This document shows positions 47,318-57,417 of a DNA stretch of 64,000 bases, piece by piece. The number at the start of each line of letters is the position of its first letter. Position 1 is the first letter of the stretch. The notes under the pieces were generated by a model. That model worked only from the letters and a program-made list of their open reading frames with translations. It made no database searches and had not been told where the DNA came from. The stretch covers positions 1 through 64,000 of the forward strand of contig SVSJ01000003.1 in the NCBI GenBank assembly GCA_015064355.1, written 5' to 3'. The DNA comes from Oscillospiraceae bacterium. Its GTDB lineage: Bacteria; Bacillota; Clostridia; Oscillospirales; CAG-272. Both the position numbers and the translations under genes were made by a program.

Positions 47318-50089
47318 TTAATTGAACCAGTCGTCGTCATCGTCGTCTCTGCCATAGATCTCGTCTTCATCAGGTGGCAAAGCGTCCGGTGGATCATAGA
47401 AGTTTTTGTCGCTTCCCTCGGGAGTATATCCGCTGTATTCGGCAGGGGCATTTCCACCCCAAGGACGGTAGTCACAATGCTTGTAGCAGTAGGCGTTATA
47501 CGGGGTTTCAATATAAGATGAACCGCAATACTCGTCCTCGCCAAGCATATTATCGAAGTACGGAACTCCCCACCATCCCGCAGGCTTTACAGACTCGGGC
47601 ATTTCGCGGTACACGTACTGTGCGTCTTCAACATAGACCTGTGTCGGGAAGAGTCGGTCCTCTACCCGGATAAGGGCAACCTCAACACAATCTCTGGGGT
47701 TACAGTTATCAGAGGCGATAAGTCCGGTGGAAGCATCACGGGATACTACAACGTGAGTCTCACAAAAATCTGTGGGAACTGTGGATCTTGTGAAGTATCC
47801 TGTTTCCGCAGGGTTACCTCTGGGGTCAAGACGGCAGGCATCTGTCATGAGCTTGCCTGAATACTTACAGTATGTGGCAGTTACAACACCGGGGGCGTCC
47901 TCAAAGGTTTTAAGGGGCTCGCCACCACCGGCTGCTTCATCAATATATTTCTGATGAAGGATAGTCATAACCTTATCCCAAACGATAAGTGCCGGGCTGT
48001 TACCGAAGGAGCTCAAGGACTGCGGTGTGTCATAACCTGTCCATACACCGCCAACGTAATAGGGGGTATATCCTACGAAGTAACGGTCAAAGTCGGTACT
48101 TGTTGTACCTGTCTTGCCTGCTACGTTAACAGACCAACGGAGAGTACACGCAGTACCGGTACCGTAGTCCATAACGTTTTTCATCATTTTTGTCATGATG
48201 GAGGCAGTTTCTTCGCTGATAACGATCTTGCTCTCGGAGCCCTTGCCAACGGTCACGTTATTTCTTGTTCCAATTACAAGGTCACCGTTTGCATCTTCAA
48301 CGTAAAGATAAAGATTGGGGGAATTATACACGCCGTTATTCTGGAAGATACAGTAAGCGGATGTCATCTCAAGAAGGGTTACACCGAAGTTAGGCTGACC
48401 AAGGGCAAGTGATGCAAGACCGCGGTCGGTGAAGGTCTGTCCGCTTGAGTTGGTATATGAATCTATGAGGCTGTCAAAGCCAAGCTCATTCTTCATAAAG
48501 TCAAATGAGTAGTCAACACCAAGATCCTGAAGCACCTTCATGGCAATTGTATTAACAGATCGTGTAACTGCGCTGTTGATTGTGGTCAAGCCCTTGAAGA
48601 TGTTAGGATAGTTATAGGGATAGGGGGTATATGAGTAGATTGCTTCCGCATTCTCCGTTGCTTCCCCAACAAGCTTTTCGTTGAACAGAACAGGAGTATC
48701 GTCAACGGTTGAACCGTATGTGATAAGACCAAGGTCAAGGGCGGGAGCGTACACAGAAAGGGGCTTGATAGATGATCCCGGCGGGCGGGTTGCACGTGTG
48801 GCACGGTTAAAGCCAAGGTTGTCAATCTTCTCGCCACGTCCTCCAACAGTTCCGAGAACGTCGCCGGTATATGGATCGCAGACGATCATTGCCGACTGAG
48901 GCTGGAGACCTGCGGTAACGGAGGGGAAATATTCCTTGTCGTTCTCGTAAACCATTTCAAGAACGTCCTGCACCTCGGGGTCCATGGGGATAACGATCTT
49001 ATATCCGCTGTAGTAGATCATATTCCAAGCGGTAGTCTTATCAACGCCGAACAGCTCCATAAGATCATCGCGAAGCTGCATGAGCATAGAGTCAACGTAC
49101 CAGTTGTAAATGGTCATTCCGTCCTCGAGCTTGCCGTCCTCGTCAGTTTCGTAGACGATATCAAGGTCAACGATGGCCTGTGCCTCGCGGCATTCCGCTT
49201 CTGTGATAAAGCCGTTGTTCTTCATCTCCTCAAGAACAACCCAGCGGCGCTCGTAGTTACCGATCTTTTCAACTTCTTTCCCGTTTACCATTACTATGAA
49301 ATTATCGTTATGGTACTTGGGCTCGTACTGAGAGGGGTTCTTTACAATAGCCGCAAGAGACGCGCACTCAACAAGAGAGAGCTCTGATACGTCTTTATCA
49401 AAATAGAAGTTTGCCGCAGCCTGCACACCTGTACATCCGTTACCCATATAGATAACGTTCAGGTATGCTTCCATGATCTCTTCCTTACTCTTTACCTTTT
49501 CAAGGTTTATTGCTCGGAAGATCTCCTCTACCTTACGCTGGATCGTTACCTCATCTTCCTGGGTAACGTTCTTGATAAGCTGCTGGGTAATTGTTGAACC
49601 ACCGCCCGAGCCGCCTGTGAAGAACTTGAAGGCAGATTTCACTGTTGTAATAAGGTCAACGCCGTTGTGTGACTCGAATCTCTTGTCTTCAATTGCCACA
49701 AAGGCGTTAATGAGATCCTTGGGAAGCTGTTTATAGGACACCGCAAGAGCGTTATCCGTTGAATACAGTCGCTGATCTTCAATTTCAACAAGGGTTCCGT
49801 CACGGTTGATTCTATCTTCCTCCGTCTCGAATTTCATATAATAAATTCGAGTCGTAGAGTCCTGATTTACCTTAACAATGGTTGACGGATCTATTTCAAG
49901 ATCAAGATGCTGATTGATATAGACAGCAAAAACAGATGCAACGATTATGCCTGTGATCAGGCAAACAAGAAGCACTGTCAGAAGTATATTGAAGAAATAG
50001 GACACAAGTCTGAGCAGTACCTTGCCGATTATGCGAAGTACGTTCAGAATTTCGCTTCCCCAATATACTTGTCCATTTTTGTTATACAT
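47318..50089 (-). CDS. class A penicillin-binding protein (transglycosylase/transpeptidase)
   Basis: GT51 motifs (AIEDKRFESHNGVD, GGSTITQQLIKN), transpeptidase SSIKP, KTGTTSTD; C-terminal acidic tail. Confidence 0.96.
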   Translation of the reverse strand: MYNKNGQVYWGSEILNVLRIIGKVLLRLVSYFFNILLTVLLVCLITGIIVASVFAVYINQHLDLEIDPSTIVKVNQDSTTRIYYMKFETEEDRINRDGTLVEIEDQRLYSTDNALAVSYKQLPKDLINAFVAIEDKRFESHNGVDLITTVKSAFKFFTGGSGGGSTITQQLIKNVTQEDEVTIQRKVEEIFRAINLEKVKSKEEIMEAYLNVIYMGNGCTGVQAAANFYFDKDVSELSLVECASLAAIVKNPSQYEPKYHNDNFIVMVNGKEVEKIGNYERRWVVLEEMKNNGFITEAECREAQAIVDLDIVYETDEDGKLEDGMTIYNWYVDSMLMQLRDDLMELFGVDKTTAWNMIYYSGYKIVIPMDPEVQDVLEMVYENDKEYFPSVTAGLQPQSAMIVCDPYTGDVLGTVGGRGEKIDNLGFNRATRATRPPGSSIKPLSVYAPALDLGLITYGSTVDDTPVLFNEKLVGEATENAEAIYSYTPYPYNYPNIFKGLTTINSAVTRSVNTIAMKVLQDLGVDYSFDFMKNELGFDSLIDSYTNSSGQTFTDRGLASLALGQPNFGVTLLEMTSAYCIFQNNGVYNSPNLYLYVEDANGDLVIGTRNNVTVGKGSESKIVISEETASIMTKMMKNVMDYGTGTACTLRWSVNVAGKTGTTSTDFDRYFVGYTPYYVGGVWTGYDTPQSLSSFGNSPALIVWDKVMTILHQKYIDEAAGGGEPLKTFEDAPGVVTATYCKYSGKLMTDACRLDPRGNPAETGYFTRSTVPTDFCETHVVVSRDASTGLIASDNCNPRDCVEVALIRVEDRLFPTQVYVEDAQYVYREMPESVKPAGWWGVPYFDNMLGEDEYCGSSYIETPYNAYCYKHCDYRPWGGNAPAEYSGYTPEGSDKNFYDPPDALPPDEDEIYGRDDDDDDWFN

Positions 50090-50146
50090 TATGGAGTTCC
50101 GACCTTTCGTGTTACGCTGATGGTTGAATTATACTCTCGATTTTTG

Positions 50147-50182
50147 AATCTGGTATTAACACAATATGATTTTTACCAGATT
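50147..50182. repeat. inverted repeat AATCTGGTA-N18-TACCAGATT
   Basis: 9-bp perfect arms (50147-50155, 50174-50182) upstream of the PBP gene -10 (ATTATA at 50128-50133). Confidence 0.8.
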
Positions 50183-50202
50183 TTATTGTGAAAATCACAA
50201 TT

Positions 50203-53200
50203 TTATCGAATTACCATATTGTCTTGTCCGATTATCTCCCGAAGCTCACCTAAAACAAAGGGGGTAGGGTTAATCGAAACAGATGGTGACAGGTATTCCC
50301 CTTTCTCAACGGAGAAAAATGTTACAGGGGTGTACCCGTCGAAAATTGAGCAGACCGCATAGGCGCGCTTGTATTCCGCCGAATCCTCCGACGAAACACG
50401 CAAATAGATCTTGCGGATCTGTCCGGGAGTGGTATCAGCTCGGGCAGAGGGTGCCTTTTCTTCCCTCTTCTGATAAACAGGAGTGAGGGTCTCGGCATTT
50501 TCAAGCTCCACGGTCTGTGAATCTGACACAAGTCCAATAATACGGTCAGCAAGGATCTTTATATCCTCGTCTTCACGTATGCTCACGTTACCTGATATAG
50601 CAATAACGGAGTCGTAGTTAAGGAGATGACCGAATTTGGCAAGCACCTTGGGGAACACAAGTATCTCAATAGATGAGGTTCTGTCTTCCACGGTGACAAA
50701 GGCCATTTGCTCGCCGCTTTTGGTGTTCTTGTTAGTTCTCTTTGTGACAGAGCCAACGATAGTCACCCTGCTCTTCTGGTCAAGGCTCACACCTGATGGG
50801 ATTTTTCCGCTGATATGTGCATCCTCAGTTTCGTCTTCGGGCATAAGCGCGGCTCTCAGCTCGCTGATTTTGAGCGGCTTGATCTTGCCCTCGTGCACGG
50901 TATAATCGTCGAGAACGTGACCGCTTAAATAAAGCCCACAGCTTTCCTTTTCAAGGGCAAGCTTTTTCCTCTGGGAAAATTCAGGAATGTCCGGGAAGAC
51001 GATTCGATCCTTTTTAGGGATCTCGGCTTTGGGCGCAACGTCAAACATACCGATCTGACCGTCAAAGGTGTCAGATGCGAGGTTTTTCTTGTCAAGCAGA
51101 CTTTCGTACACCGCCATAAGCTGACTGCGAGGGGTGCCGAGGGAATCAAGTGCGCCGGATTTGATAAGGGTTTCAAGCTGTCGCTTATTGATTTCGGTTT
51201 CGCGGACCCTGTCGATGAAATCGTCAACGTCAACAAATTCGCCGCCATGGTTTCGCTCTGCAACGATCCTGTCGATAAGTGATCCGCCGATGCTTTTCAG
51301 CGCTGTAAGGCCGAATCGAATTGAGTCACCCTCAACGTGGAAGTCGCCGCGGCTTTTGTTAATATCCGGCGGGAGAACAGCTATGTGCTGCTTGTTGCAG
51401 TCAGCAATGTACTCTGCAAGCTTATCCGTAGACGACATAACAGAGGTTAAGAGTGCGCTGACATATTCACGTGGGTAGTGGGTTTTCAGATAAGCCGTGC
51501 GGAAAGAAAGTACAGCGTATGCCGCCGCGTGGCTTTTGTTAAATGCGTAGTTTGCGAAGCTTACTATGTCTTCAAACAATGCTACCGCTTCGTCCTCGAC
51601 TATTCCCTGTGCTACCGCTCCGTCAATAAACGCTTGTCTTTCGCCGTCAAGTACGCTTTGCTTTTTCTTTGAAATAGCTCGGCGGACAACGTCTGCGTGG
51701 CCGAAGGAATATCCCGCGATCTCACGGAATATCTGCATAACCTGTTCCTGATAAACGATACAGCCGTAGGTTACATCGAGAATAGGTGCAAGTTTCGGTG
51801 TACAGTAGCGTATCTTCGAGGGATCGTGCCGCGCTTCGATGTATTTTGGAATTGAATCCATGGGTCCCGGACGGTACAGAGCAATTGCCGCAATAATATC
51901 GTCGAGGGATCGGGGTTTAAGCTGGGTGAGCATCTGTCGCATTCCGGCCGATTCAAGCTGGAAAACTCCGTCAGATCGGCCTGCGGACAGTGCGTCGTAG
52001 GTTGCCCGGTCAGCAATATCAACCTTTGTAAGGTCAAATTCCGGGTCACTTTCACGGATCTGAAGTTCCGCGTTGTTTATTATTGTAAGGTAACGCAAGG
52101 CGAGGAAGTCAAATTTGAGCAGTCCAAGCTCTGCGATGGTGTCCATGTCAAACTGGGTTACGGTAACGCCATTGTTCACAGCGATAGGAACGTAGGTAGT
52201 GAGGGGATTTTCGGTGATGACCACACCCGCTGCATGGGTTGATGCGTGGCGAGGCATTCCCTCCAGTGCTGCGGCTGTGTCGATGAGCTTTCGCACTTCC
52301 CCGTCGTTGTCATACATTTCCTTGAGTGTGCCCCGCTCCAGAGCCTTTCTCAGCGAAATTCCCAGCTCCTGTGGAATTTGTTTTGCCACAGCGTCAACGT
52401 CGCCGTAGGGCATTCCCAGGGCACGTCCAACGTCACGTACCGCCGCTCTCGCCGCAAGGGTTCCAAAGGTGACGATCTGTGCTGTGTGATCCTCACCGTA
52501 CTTTTCACGTACGTAGGAGATAGCTTCGTCACGTCTGTCGTAGCAGAAGTCGATGTCAAAGTCGGGCATACTGACTCGCTCAGGATTGAGGAACCGCTCA
52601 AACAGAAGGTCGAACTTTATAGAGTCAACATCGGTGATTCCAACCAAGTATGCAACAATACTGCCGGCACCCGAACCTCTGCCCGGGCCAACTGGAATTC
52701 CCTTGCCCTTTGAGTAGTTAACGAAATCCCACACAACGAGGTAATATTCGCTGTAGCCCATTTTTGAAATTACGGAAAGCTCGTATTCGATTCGATCTTC
52801 GTAGGCTTTTCTGTCATGCTTTTCGTCAAACACGATGTGCCCGCGGCGGATTCTCGATTCGAGCCCCTCATAAGCCAGTTTTTTCAGATAATCGTCGGGA
52901 TTTGATCCGTCCTCCGGTTTATATCTGGGCAGCTTGGTCTTGCCGAACTCGAAGTCGAAGTTGCACATATCCGCGATCTTCTGGGTGTTTTCGCAAGCAC
53001 CCTCGTAATCACGGAAAAGGCGTTCCATTTCGGGGGTATTTTTGTAGTAAAATTCGTCGGTTTCAAATCCGATAGGCCTACCGTCTGTGATCACGTTGTT
53101 GGTCTGGATGCACATTAGGATCGCCTGGGTTTCGGAGTCTGCTTTTTTGATGTAGTGAACGTCATTGGTAGCAACCATTGGAATACCCGTTTTTTCGGAT

Positions 53201-53778
53201 ATCTGGCGCACACCTGCGTTTACAATATCATCGTCTCGGAGTCCGTGATCCTGAATTTCCAGATAGAAGTTACCGCGACCGAATGCTTTATCAAGTCGGC
53301 GGGCGTATTCCTCTGCCTTTTCGTATTCTCCTGCCACGATGCAACGGGGGATATATCCCGCAAGGCAGGCAGACAGGCAAACGAGTCCATCGGTATGTTT
53401 TTCGAGAAGCTCTGTGTCAATTCTGGGCTTTGAATAGAAACCATCGGTGTATGCCTTTGAAACAAGATAGATAAGGTTGTTCCAACCCGCTTCATTCTTT
53501 ACAAGAAGAACAAGGTGAGAGCTGCCTGCGTCGTATTCTTTTTCTCTGTCGTACATACTGCGACGGGCAACGTAGACCTCACAGCCGATTATCGGCTTGA
53601 TGCCCTCAGCTTTGCAGGCTTTGTAAAACTCAACTACACCGTACATTACGCCGTGGTCCGTGATAGCCACAGCGTTATGTCCTGCGAGCCGTGCTGCCTT
53701 TGGTATTTCGGAAATACGGCAAGCTCCGTCGAGCAGGCTGTATTCGCTGTGAAGATGCAAGTGAACGAAGTTACCCAT
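50203..53778 (-). CDS. dnaE: DNA polymerase III subunit alpha (DnaE)
   Basis: PHP domain start FVHLHLHSEYSLLDGACRI; PDFDIDFCYDRRDE; ~1191 aa. Confidence 0.98.
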   Translation of the reverse strand: MGNFVHLHLHSEYSLLDGACRISEIPKAARLAGHNAVAITDHGVMYGVVEFYKACKAEGIKPIIGCEVYVARRSMYDREKEYDAGSSHLVLLVKNEAGWNNLIYLVSKAYTDGFYSKPRIDTELLEKHTDGLVCLSACLAGYIPRCIVAGEYEKAEEYARRLDKAFGRGNFYLEIQDHGLRDDDIVNAGVRQISEKTGIPMVATNDVHYIKKADSETQAILMCIQTNNVITDGRPIGFETDEFYYKNTPEMERLFRDYEGACENTQKIADMCNFDFEFGKTKLPRYKPEDGSNPDDYLKKLAYEGLESRIRRGHIVFDEKHDRKAYEDRIEYELSVISKMGYSEYYLVVWDFVNYSKGKGIPVGPGRGSGAGSIVAYLVGITDVDSIKFDLLFERFLNPERVSMPDFDIDFCYDRRDEAISYVREKYGEDHTAQIVTFGTLAARAAVRDVGRALGMPYGDVDAVAKQIPQELGISLRKALERGTLKEMYDNDGEVRKLIDTAAALEGMPRHASTHAAGVVITENPLTTYVPIAVNNGVTVTQFDMDTIAELGLLKFDFLALRYLTIINNAELQIRESDPEFDLTKVDIADRATYDALSAGRSDGVFQLESAGMRQMLTQLKPRSLDDIIAAIALYRPGPMDSIPKYIEARHDPSKIRYCTPKLAPILDVTYGCIVYQEQVMQIFREIAGYSFGHADVVRRAISKKKQSVLDGERQAFIDGAVAQGIVEDEAVALFEDIVSFANYAFNKSHAAAYAVLSFRTAYLKTHYPREYVSALLTSVMSSTDKLAEYIADCNKQHIAVLPPDINKSRGDFHVEGDSIRFGLTALKSIGGSLIDRIVAERNHGGEFVDVDDFIDRVRETEINKRQLETLIKSGALDSLGTPRSQLMAVYESLLDKKNLASDTFDGQIGMFDVAPKAEIPKKDRIVFPDIPEFSQRKKLALEKESCGLYLSGHVLDDYTVHEGKIKPLKISELRAALMPEDETEDAHISGKIPSGVSLDQKSRVTIVGSVTKRTNKNTKSGEQMAFVTVEDRTSSIEILVFPKVLAKFGHLLNYDSVIAISGNVSIREDEDIKILADRIIGLVSDSQTVELENAETLTPVYQKREEKAPSARADTTPGQIRKIYLRVSSEDSAEYKRAYAVCSIFDGYTPVTFFSVEKGEYLSPSVSINPTPFVLGELREIIGQDNMVIR

Positions 53779-53796
53779 ATTTCCTCCTTAGTTAAG

Positions 53797-54525
53797 TTAT
53801 AATTGTTGGTTTTTTGCCCGCTCGGCAAGTTCAAGAATTCGCTCAAGACGGTGTCTGATTCCGGATTTTGATACAGGCGGATTCATCAGCTTTCCAAGGT
53901 CTGCAAGAGACAACTGGTCGTTTTCAATGCGCAGAAGAGCCGTTTCCTTTAAATCTGCGGGAAGTGAGTCAATTTTCTCTGTGTCAACGAGCCACTGTAT
54001 TGCTTCTGTGTATTTCTTAACCGCCTGAAGCTGTTTTTCGATGTTCGCGGTATCACAGTTTACCTGGCGGTTTACTGAATTTCTGAATTCGTGGACGATC
54101 TTTGAGTTCATTACGTCAAACGCCGCGGCAGATGCTCCTGTATACACGAGAAAATCCTCGATCACAGCGCTGTCCTTGACGTAAAGTATGAATTTATTTT
54201 TCCGCACCGACGGTCTGAAGTCGAATCCCGAGTCGGAAATCAGCTCCATAACCGTGTCACGCTCGTCTTCAAAATAGAAGGAAAACTCCATGTGGTATGA
54301 CTTAAGCGGGTCGGTAATTGAGCCGTATACTGTAAAAAGTTTACGCCAAAAAACTTCACCGCAAACGTCACAACGGCATTTTTCATAGGTTGATCTTATT
54401 TTTTCTGCCGAGTTTTCTTTGTTGTTCAAGTCAGCAAGAGCAGCGGAGGTGAATTTACAGCATTTTTTCTTGATTTCAAGAGCTTCAAGCTGATTTTTTA
54501 CTTTCTTGGAAAATGATTCTGTCAT
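53797..54525 (-). CDS. whiA: DNA-binding protein WhiA
   Basis: CDVCGEVFWRKLFTVYGSITDP, RENDQLSLADLGKLMNPPVSKSGIRHRLERI-like C-terminal HTH (LRIENDQLSLADLGKL...). Confidence 0.93.
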   Translation of the reverse strand: MTESFSKKVKNQLEALEIKKKCCKFTSAALADLNNKENSAEKIRSTYEKCRCDVCGEVFWRKLFTVYGSITDPLKSYHMEFSFYFEDERDTVMELISDSGFDFRPSVRKNKFILYVKDSAVIEDFLVYTGASAAAFDVMNSKIVHEFRNSVNRQVNCDTANIEKQLQAVKKYTEAIQWLVDTEKIDSLPADLKETALLRIENDQLSLADLGKLMNPPVSKSGIRHRLERILELAERAKNQQL

Positions 54526-55448
54526 TTTACGTATATGACCTCGCACTCGATGGCGCAGCCGAATTTTTCAAGGATCACGTCCTGGATGTGCTTTATCAGA
54601 TTGCGCACGTCTGCACAGGTAGCGCCGCCAATGTTGATAATAAATCCTGCGTGCTTTTCAGAAACCTGCGCTCCGCCGATGGTGAATCCCTTGAGTCCTG
54701 CTTCGTCGATCATCTGACCTGTGTATCTGCCGGGATAACGCTTGAAAACGCTGCCCGCACTTGGATATTCAAGGGGCTGCTTTGTTACACGGCGGTTCAT
54801 AAAATCGTTCATTACCTCGGAAATCTCATCCTTATTACCGGGCTTAAGTTCAAAGGATGCGGACAGAATAAGCCTGTTTGTATGCTTGTATATGCTGTCG
54901 CGGTAGCCGAAATTATGCTCGGTTAGAGAGATCGTATGTACAGTCATGTCGTCAAGGTCAAGATAGGTGCTTTCTTTCAGCACAAAGGCTACCTCGCCGT
55001 TGTACGCGCCTGCGTTCATAAACACCGCTCCACCCACACTTCCCGGTATGCCGTATGCAAATTCAAGTCCGGTGAGGCTATAGTCTCTGGCGCGTGCGGC
55101 AAGGGCAGTAAATGACATTCCGGCGTCAGCGGTTATCACGTTTCCCTCGCAGGTTACGTCACGAAGAGCAGTCAGGATAACCACAACTCCACAAAAGCCC
55201 TCGTCATCAAAGAGAACGTTACTGCCGTTTCCAAGGAAGTATGCCCGTGCATCTGTTTCCTTGATCATTGCGCAAAGCTGTGTCAATGCTTCAACGCTCT
55301 GGGGTATGACCAATAAATCAGAGTTGCCGCCAATACGAAAGGTTGTATGACGGCTCAGGGGCTCATTGTATTCAATTTTTATCTTCTCTCCGCAAGTCTG
55401 ATTGTAATTCTCAATAAGACCGGCGAGTTTTGTTAAATTATCAGTCAA
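54522..55448 (-). CDS. murB: UDP-N-acetylmuramate dehydrogenase
   Basis: TTFRIGGNSDLLVIP, GLEFAYGIPGSVGGAVFMNAGAYNGE, PSAGSVFKR. Confidence 0.97.
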   Translation of the reverse strand: MTDNLTKLAGLIENYNQTCGEKIKIEYNEPLSRHTTFRIGGNSDLLVIPQSVEALTQLCAMIKETDARAYFLGNGSNVLFDDEGFCGVVVILTALRDVTCEGNVITADAGMSFTALAARARDYSLTGLEFAYGIPGSVGGAVFMNAGAYNGEVAFVLKESTYLDLDDMTVHTISLTEHNFGYRDSIYKHTNRLILSASFELKPGNKDEISEVMNDFMNRRVTKQPLEYPSAGSVFKRYPGRYTGQMIDEAGLKGFTIGGAQVSEKHAGFIINIGGATCADVRNLIKHIQDVILEKFGCAIECEVIYVK

Positions 55449-55463
55449 GTTGACCTCCGATAA

Positions 55464-56162
55464 TTACAGTATTTCGTAAAGATCAGTAAGCTTTTTTATA
55501 GTATATGTGAGAACTCTGCCCTTGTTATCGGCACCTGTGGGGTTGAAGCGGCAGATGTCGATTCCGTAGGCAATGGCACCGTCACAGTCGGATGTGAGTG
55601 AGTCGCCGATCATAAGATATTTTGTCTTATCCTGGTCGCCGATTTTGTCAAACACATAGTCAAAATATGCCCTCTCCGGCTTTGTGTGACCTATCTCCTC
55701 GGAAATGAACATTTCTTTGAAGTATTTGCCAAGTCCGGAAATAGCGTAGCGGGAGCGTTGGATATCAGCAATGCCGTTTGTGAGGATATACATATCGTAT
55801 TTCCCGGACAGCTTTTCACACACCTCAGGGGCGCCGTCGATCATACATCCCTGCTCACCAAGCACAAGCATATAACGATTACGCATAAAGGTAGCGATTC
55901 TTTCTCTTTCCTCGGGATCAGAATAGCCGATCTCCGAAAGGAGCATTCTGAATCGCTCGATCTTTAATTCTTCAAGCTTTATTCCCCCAACCTCAAGCTT
56001 CTTCCAGAGGGAATCGTTGATTCGTGAGTAAAGCTCGTAAAGTTCTTCGGAATAGTCAAGTCCCGCCTCTTTAGCAGTCCTCTCAAAAGACAGATACTCT
56101 GCCCGACTGAAATCGAGCAAAGTATTGTCCATATCAAAAAGCAAATATTTATATTTACTCAT
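55464..56162 (-). CDS. YjjG family HAD nucleotidase
   Basis: YLLFDMDNTLLDFSRAEYLSF, MIGDSLTSDCDGAIAYGID. Confidence 0.88.
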   Translation of the reverse strand: MSKYKYLLFDMDNTLLDFSRAEYLSFERTAKEAGLDYSEELYELYSRINDSLWKKLEVGGIKLEELKIERFRMLLSEIGYSDPEERERIATFMRNRYMLVLGEQGCMIDGAPEVCEKLSGKYDMYILTNGIADIQRSRYAISGLGKYFKEMFISEEIGHTKPERAYFDYVFDKIGDQDKTKYLMIGDSLTSDCDGAIAYGIDICRFNPTGADNKGRVLTYTIKKLTDLYEIL

Positions 56163-57385
56163 TATTTTACAAACTTGTGGTAAGTCTTCTTGCCCTTCTT
56201 AACGATTACACCGTCGCCGTCAAATGCGTTTTCTTCAACGGAAGCGTAAACGTCTGTAACCTTTTCGTCGTTTACAAGGATACCGCCCTGCTGAACAAGA
56301 CGTCTTGCTTCGGACTTGGATGCGCAGAGACCGCCCTTAACAAGCATATCAAGAACGCCGATCTTGCCGTCAGCAAAGTCTTCTGCTGCGAGATTTGTTG
56401 TAGGCATATTTTCAGTCATACCGCCACCTGCAAAGAGTGCTCTTGCGGCATTCTGTGCCTTTTCAGCTTCTTCTTCGCCGTGAACAAGCTTTGTGAGCTC
56501 GTATGCAAGAATTTCCTTTGCGGTGTTGAGCTGGCTGCCTTCCCACTTATCCATTTCGTCGATCTGCTCAAGAGGAAGGAACGTAAGCATACGGATGCAC
56601 TTGAGAACGTCATTATCTGATACGTTTCTCCAGTACTGGTAGAAATCAAAGGGAGTGGTCTTGTTGGGATCAAGCCAAACAGCGCCGGAGGCAGTCTTAC
56701 CCATCTTCTTACCTTCGGAATTGAGAAGGAGTGTAATGGTCATTGCGTGAGCGTCCTTACCAAGCTTACGTCTGATAAGCTCTGTACCGCCGAGCATATT
56801 GGACCACTGGTCGTTGCCGCCGAACTGGAAGTTGCAGTCGTAATTCTTGTAGAGGTAGTAGAAGTCGTAAGACTGCATGATCATGTAGTTGAATTCAAGG
56901 AAGGAGAGGCCCTTTTCCATTCTCTGCTTGTAGCATTCTGCGCGAAGCATATTATTTACGGAGAAGCATGCACCTACTTCACGGAGTACGTCGATGTAGT
57001 TAAGGTCCATAAGCCAGTCGGCGTTGTTTACCATCTGTGCCTTGCCTTCGCCGAATTCAATGAAGCGTTCCATCTGCTTCTTGAAGCAATCGCAGTTGTG
57101 CTGAATCGTTTCGGGGGTCATCATAGAACGCATGTCGGTTCTGCCAGAGGGGTCACCGATCATTGCTGTACCGCCACCGATAAGTGCGATAGGACGGTTG
57201 CCTGCCATCTGGAGTCTCTTCATAAGGCAAAGTGCCATAAAGTGACCAACGTGGAGAGAGTCAGCTGTAGGGTCAAAGCCAATATAGAATGTAGCCTTAC
57301 CGTTGTTGATAAGGTCCTTGATCTGTTCTTCGTCTGTCATCTGCGCGATAAGACCGCGCGCTTTCAGTTCGTCAAAAATAGTCAT
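56162..57385 (-). CDS. tyrS: tyrosine--tRNA ligase
   Basis: YIGFDPTADSLHVGHF, KMGKTASGAVWLD; C-terminal S4-like region. Confidence 0.98.
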   Translation of the reverse strand: MTIFDELKARGLIAQMTDEEQIKDLINNGKATFYIGFDPTADSLHVGHFMALCLMKRLQMAGNRPIALIGGGTAMIGDPSGRTDMRSMMTPETIQHNCDCFKKQMERFIEFGEGKAQMVNNADWLMDLNYIDVLREVGACFSVNNMLRAECYKQRMEKGLSFLEFNYMIMQSYDFYYLYKNYDCNFQFGGNDQWSNMLGGTELIRRKLGKDAHAMTITLLLNSEGKKMGKTASGAVWLDPNKTTPFDFYQYWRNVSDNDVLKCIRMLTFLPLEQIDEMDKWEGSQLNTAKEILAYELTKLVHGEEEAEKAQNAARALFAGGGMTENMPTTNLAAEDFADGKIGVLDMLVKGGLCASKSEARRLVQQGGILVNDEKVTDVYASVEENAFDGDGVIVKKGKKTYHKFVK

Positions 57386-57417
57386 TGTTTTTTGCTCCTG
57401 TGATTTTATTTCAATTT

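Noticed and set aside
50185-50201. Small inverted repeat ATTGTGA-aaa-TCACAAT after dnaE
   Set aside because: Could be a weak dnaE terminator, but stem is short and lacks a convincing U-tract on the minus strand.
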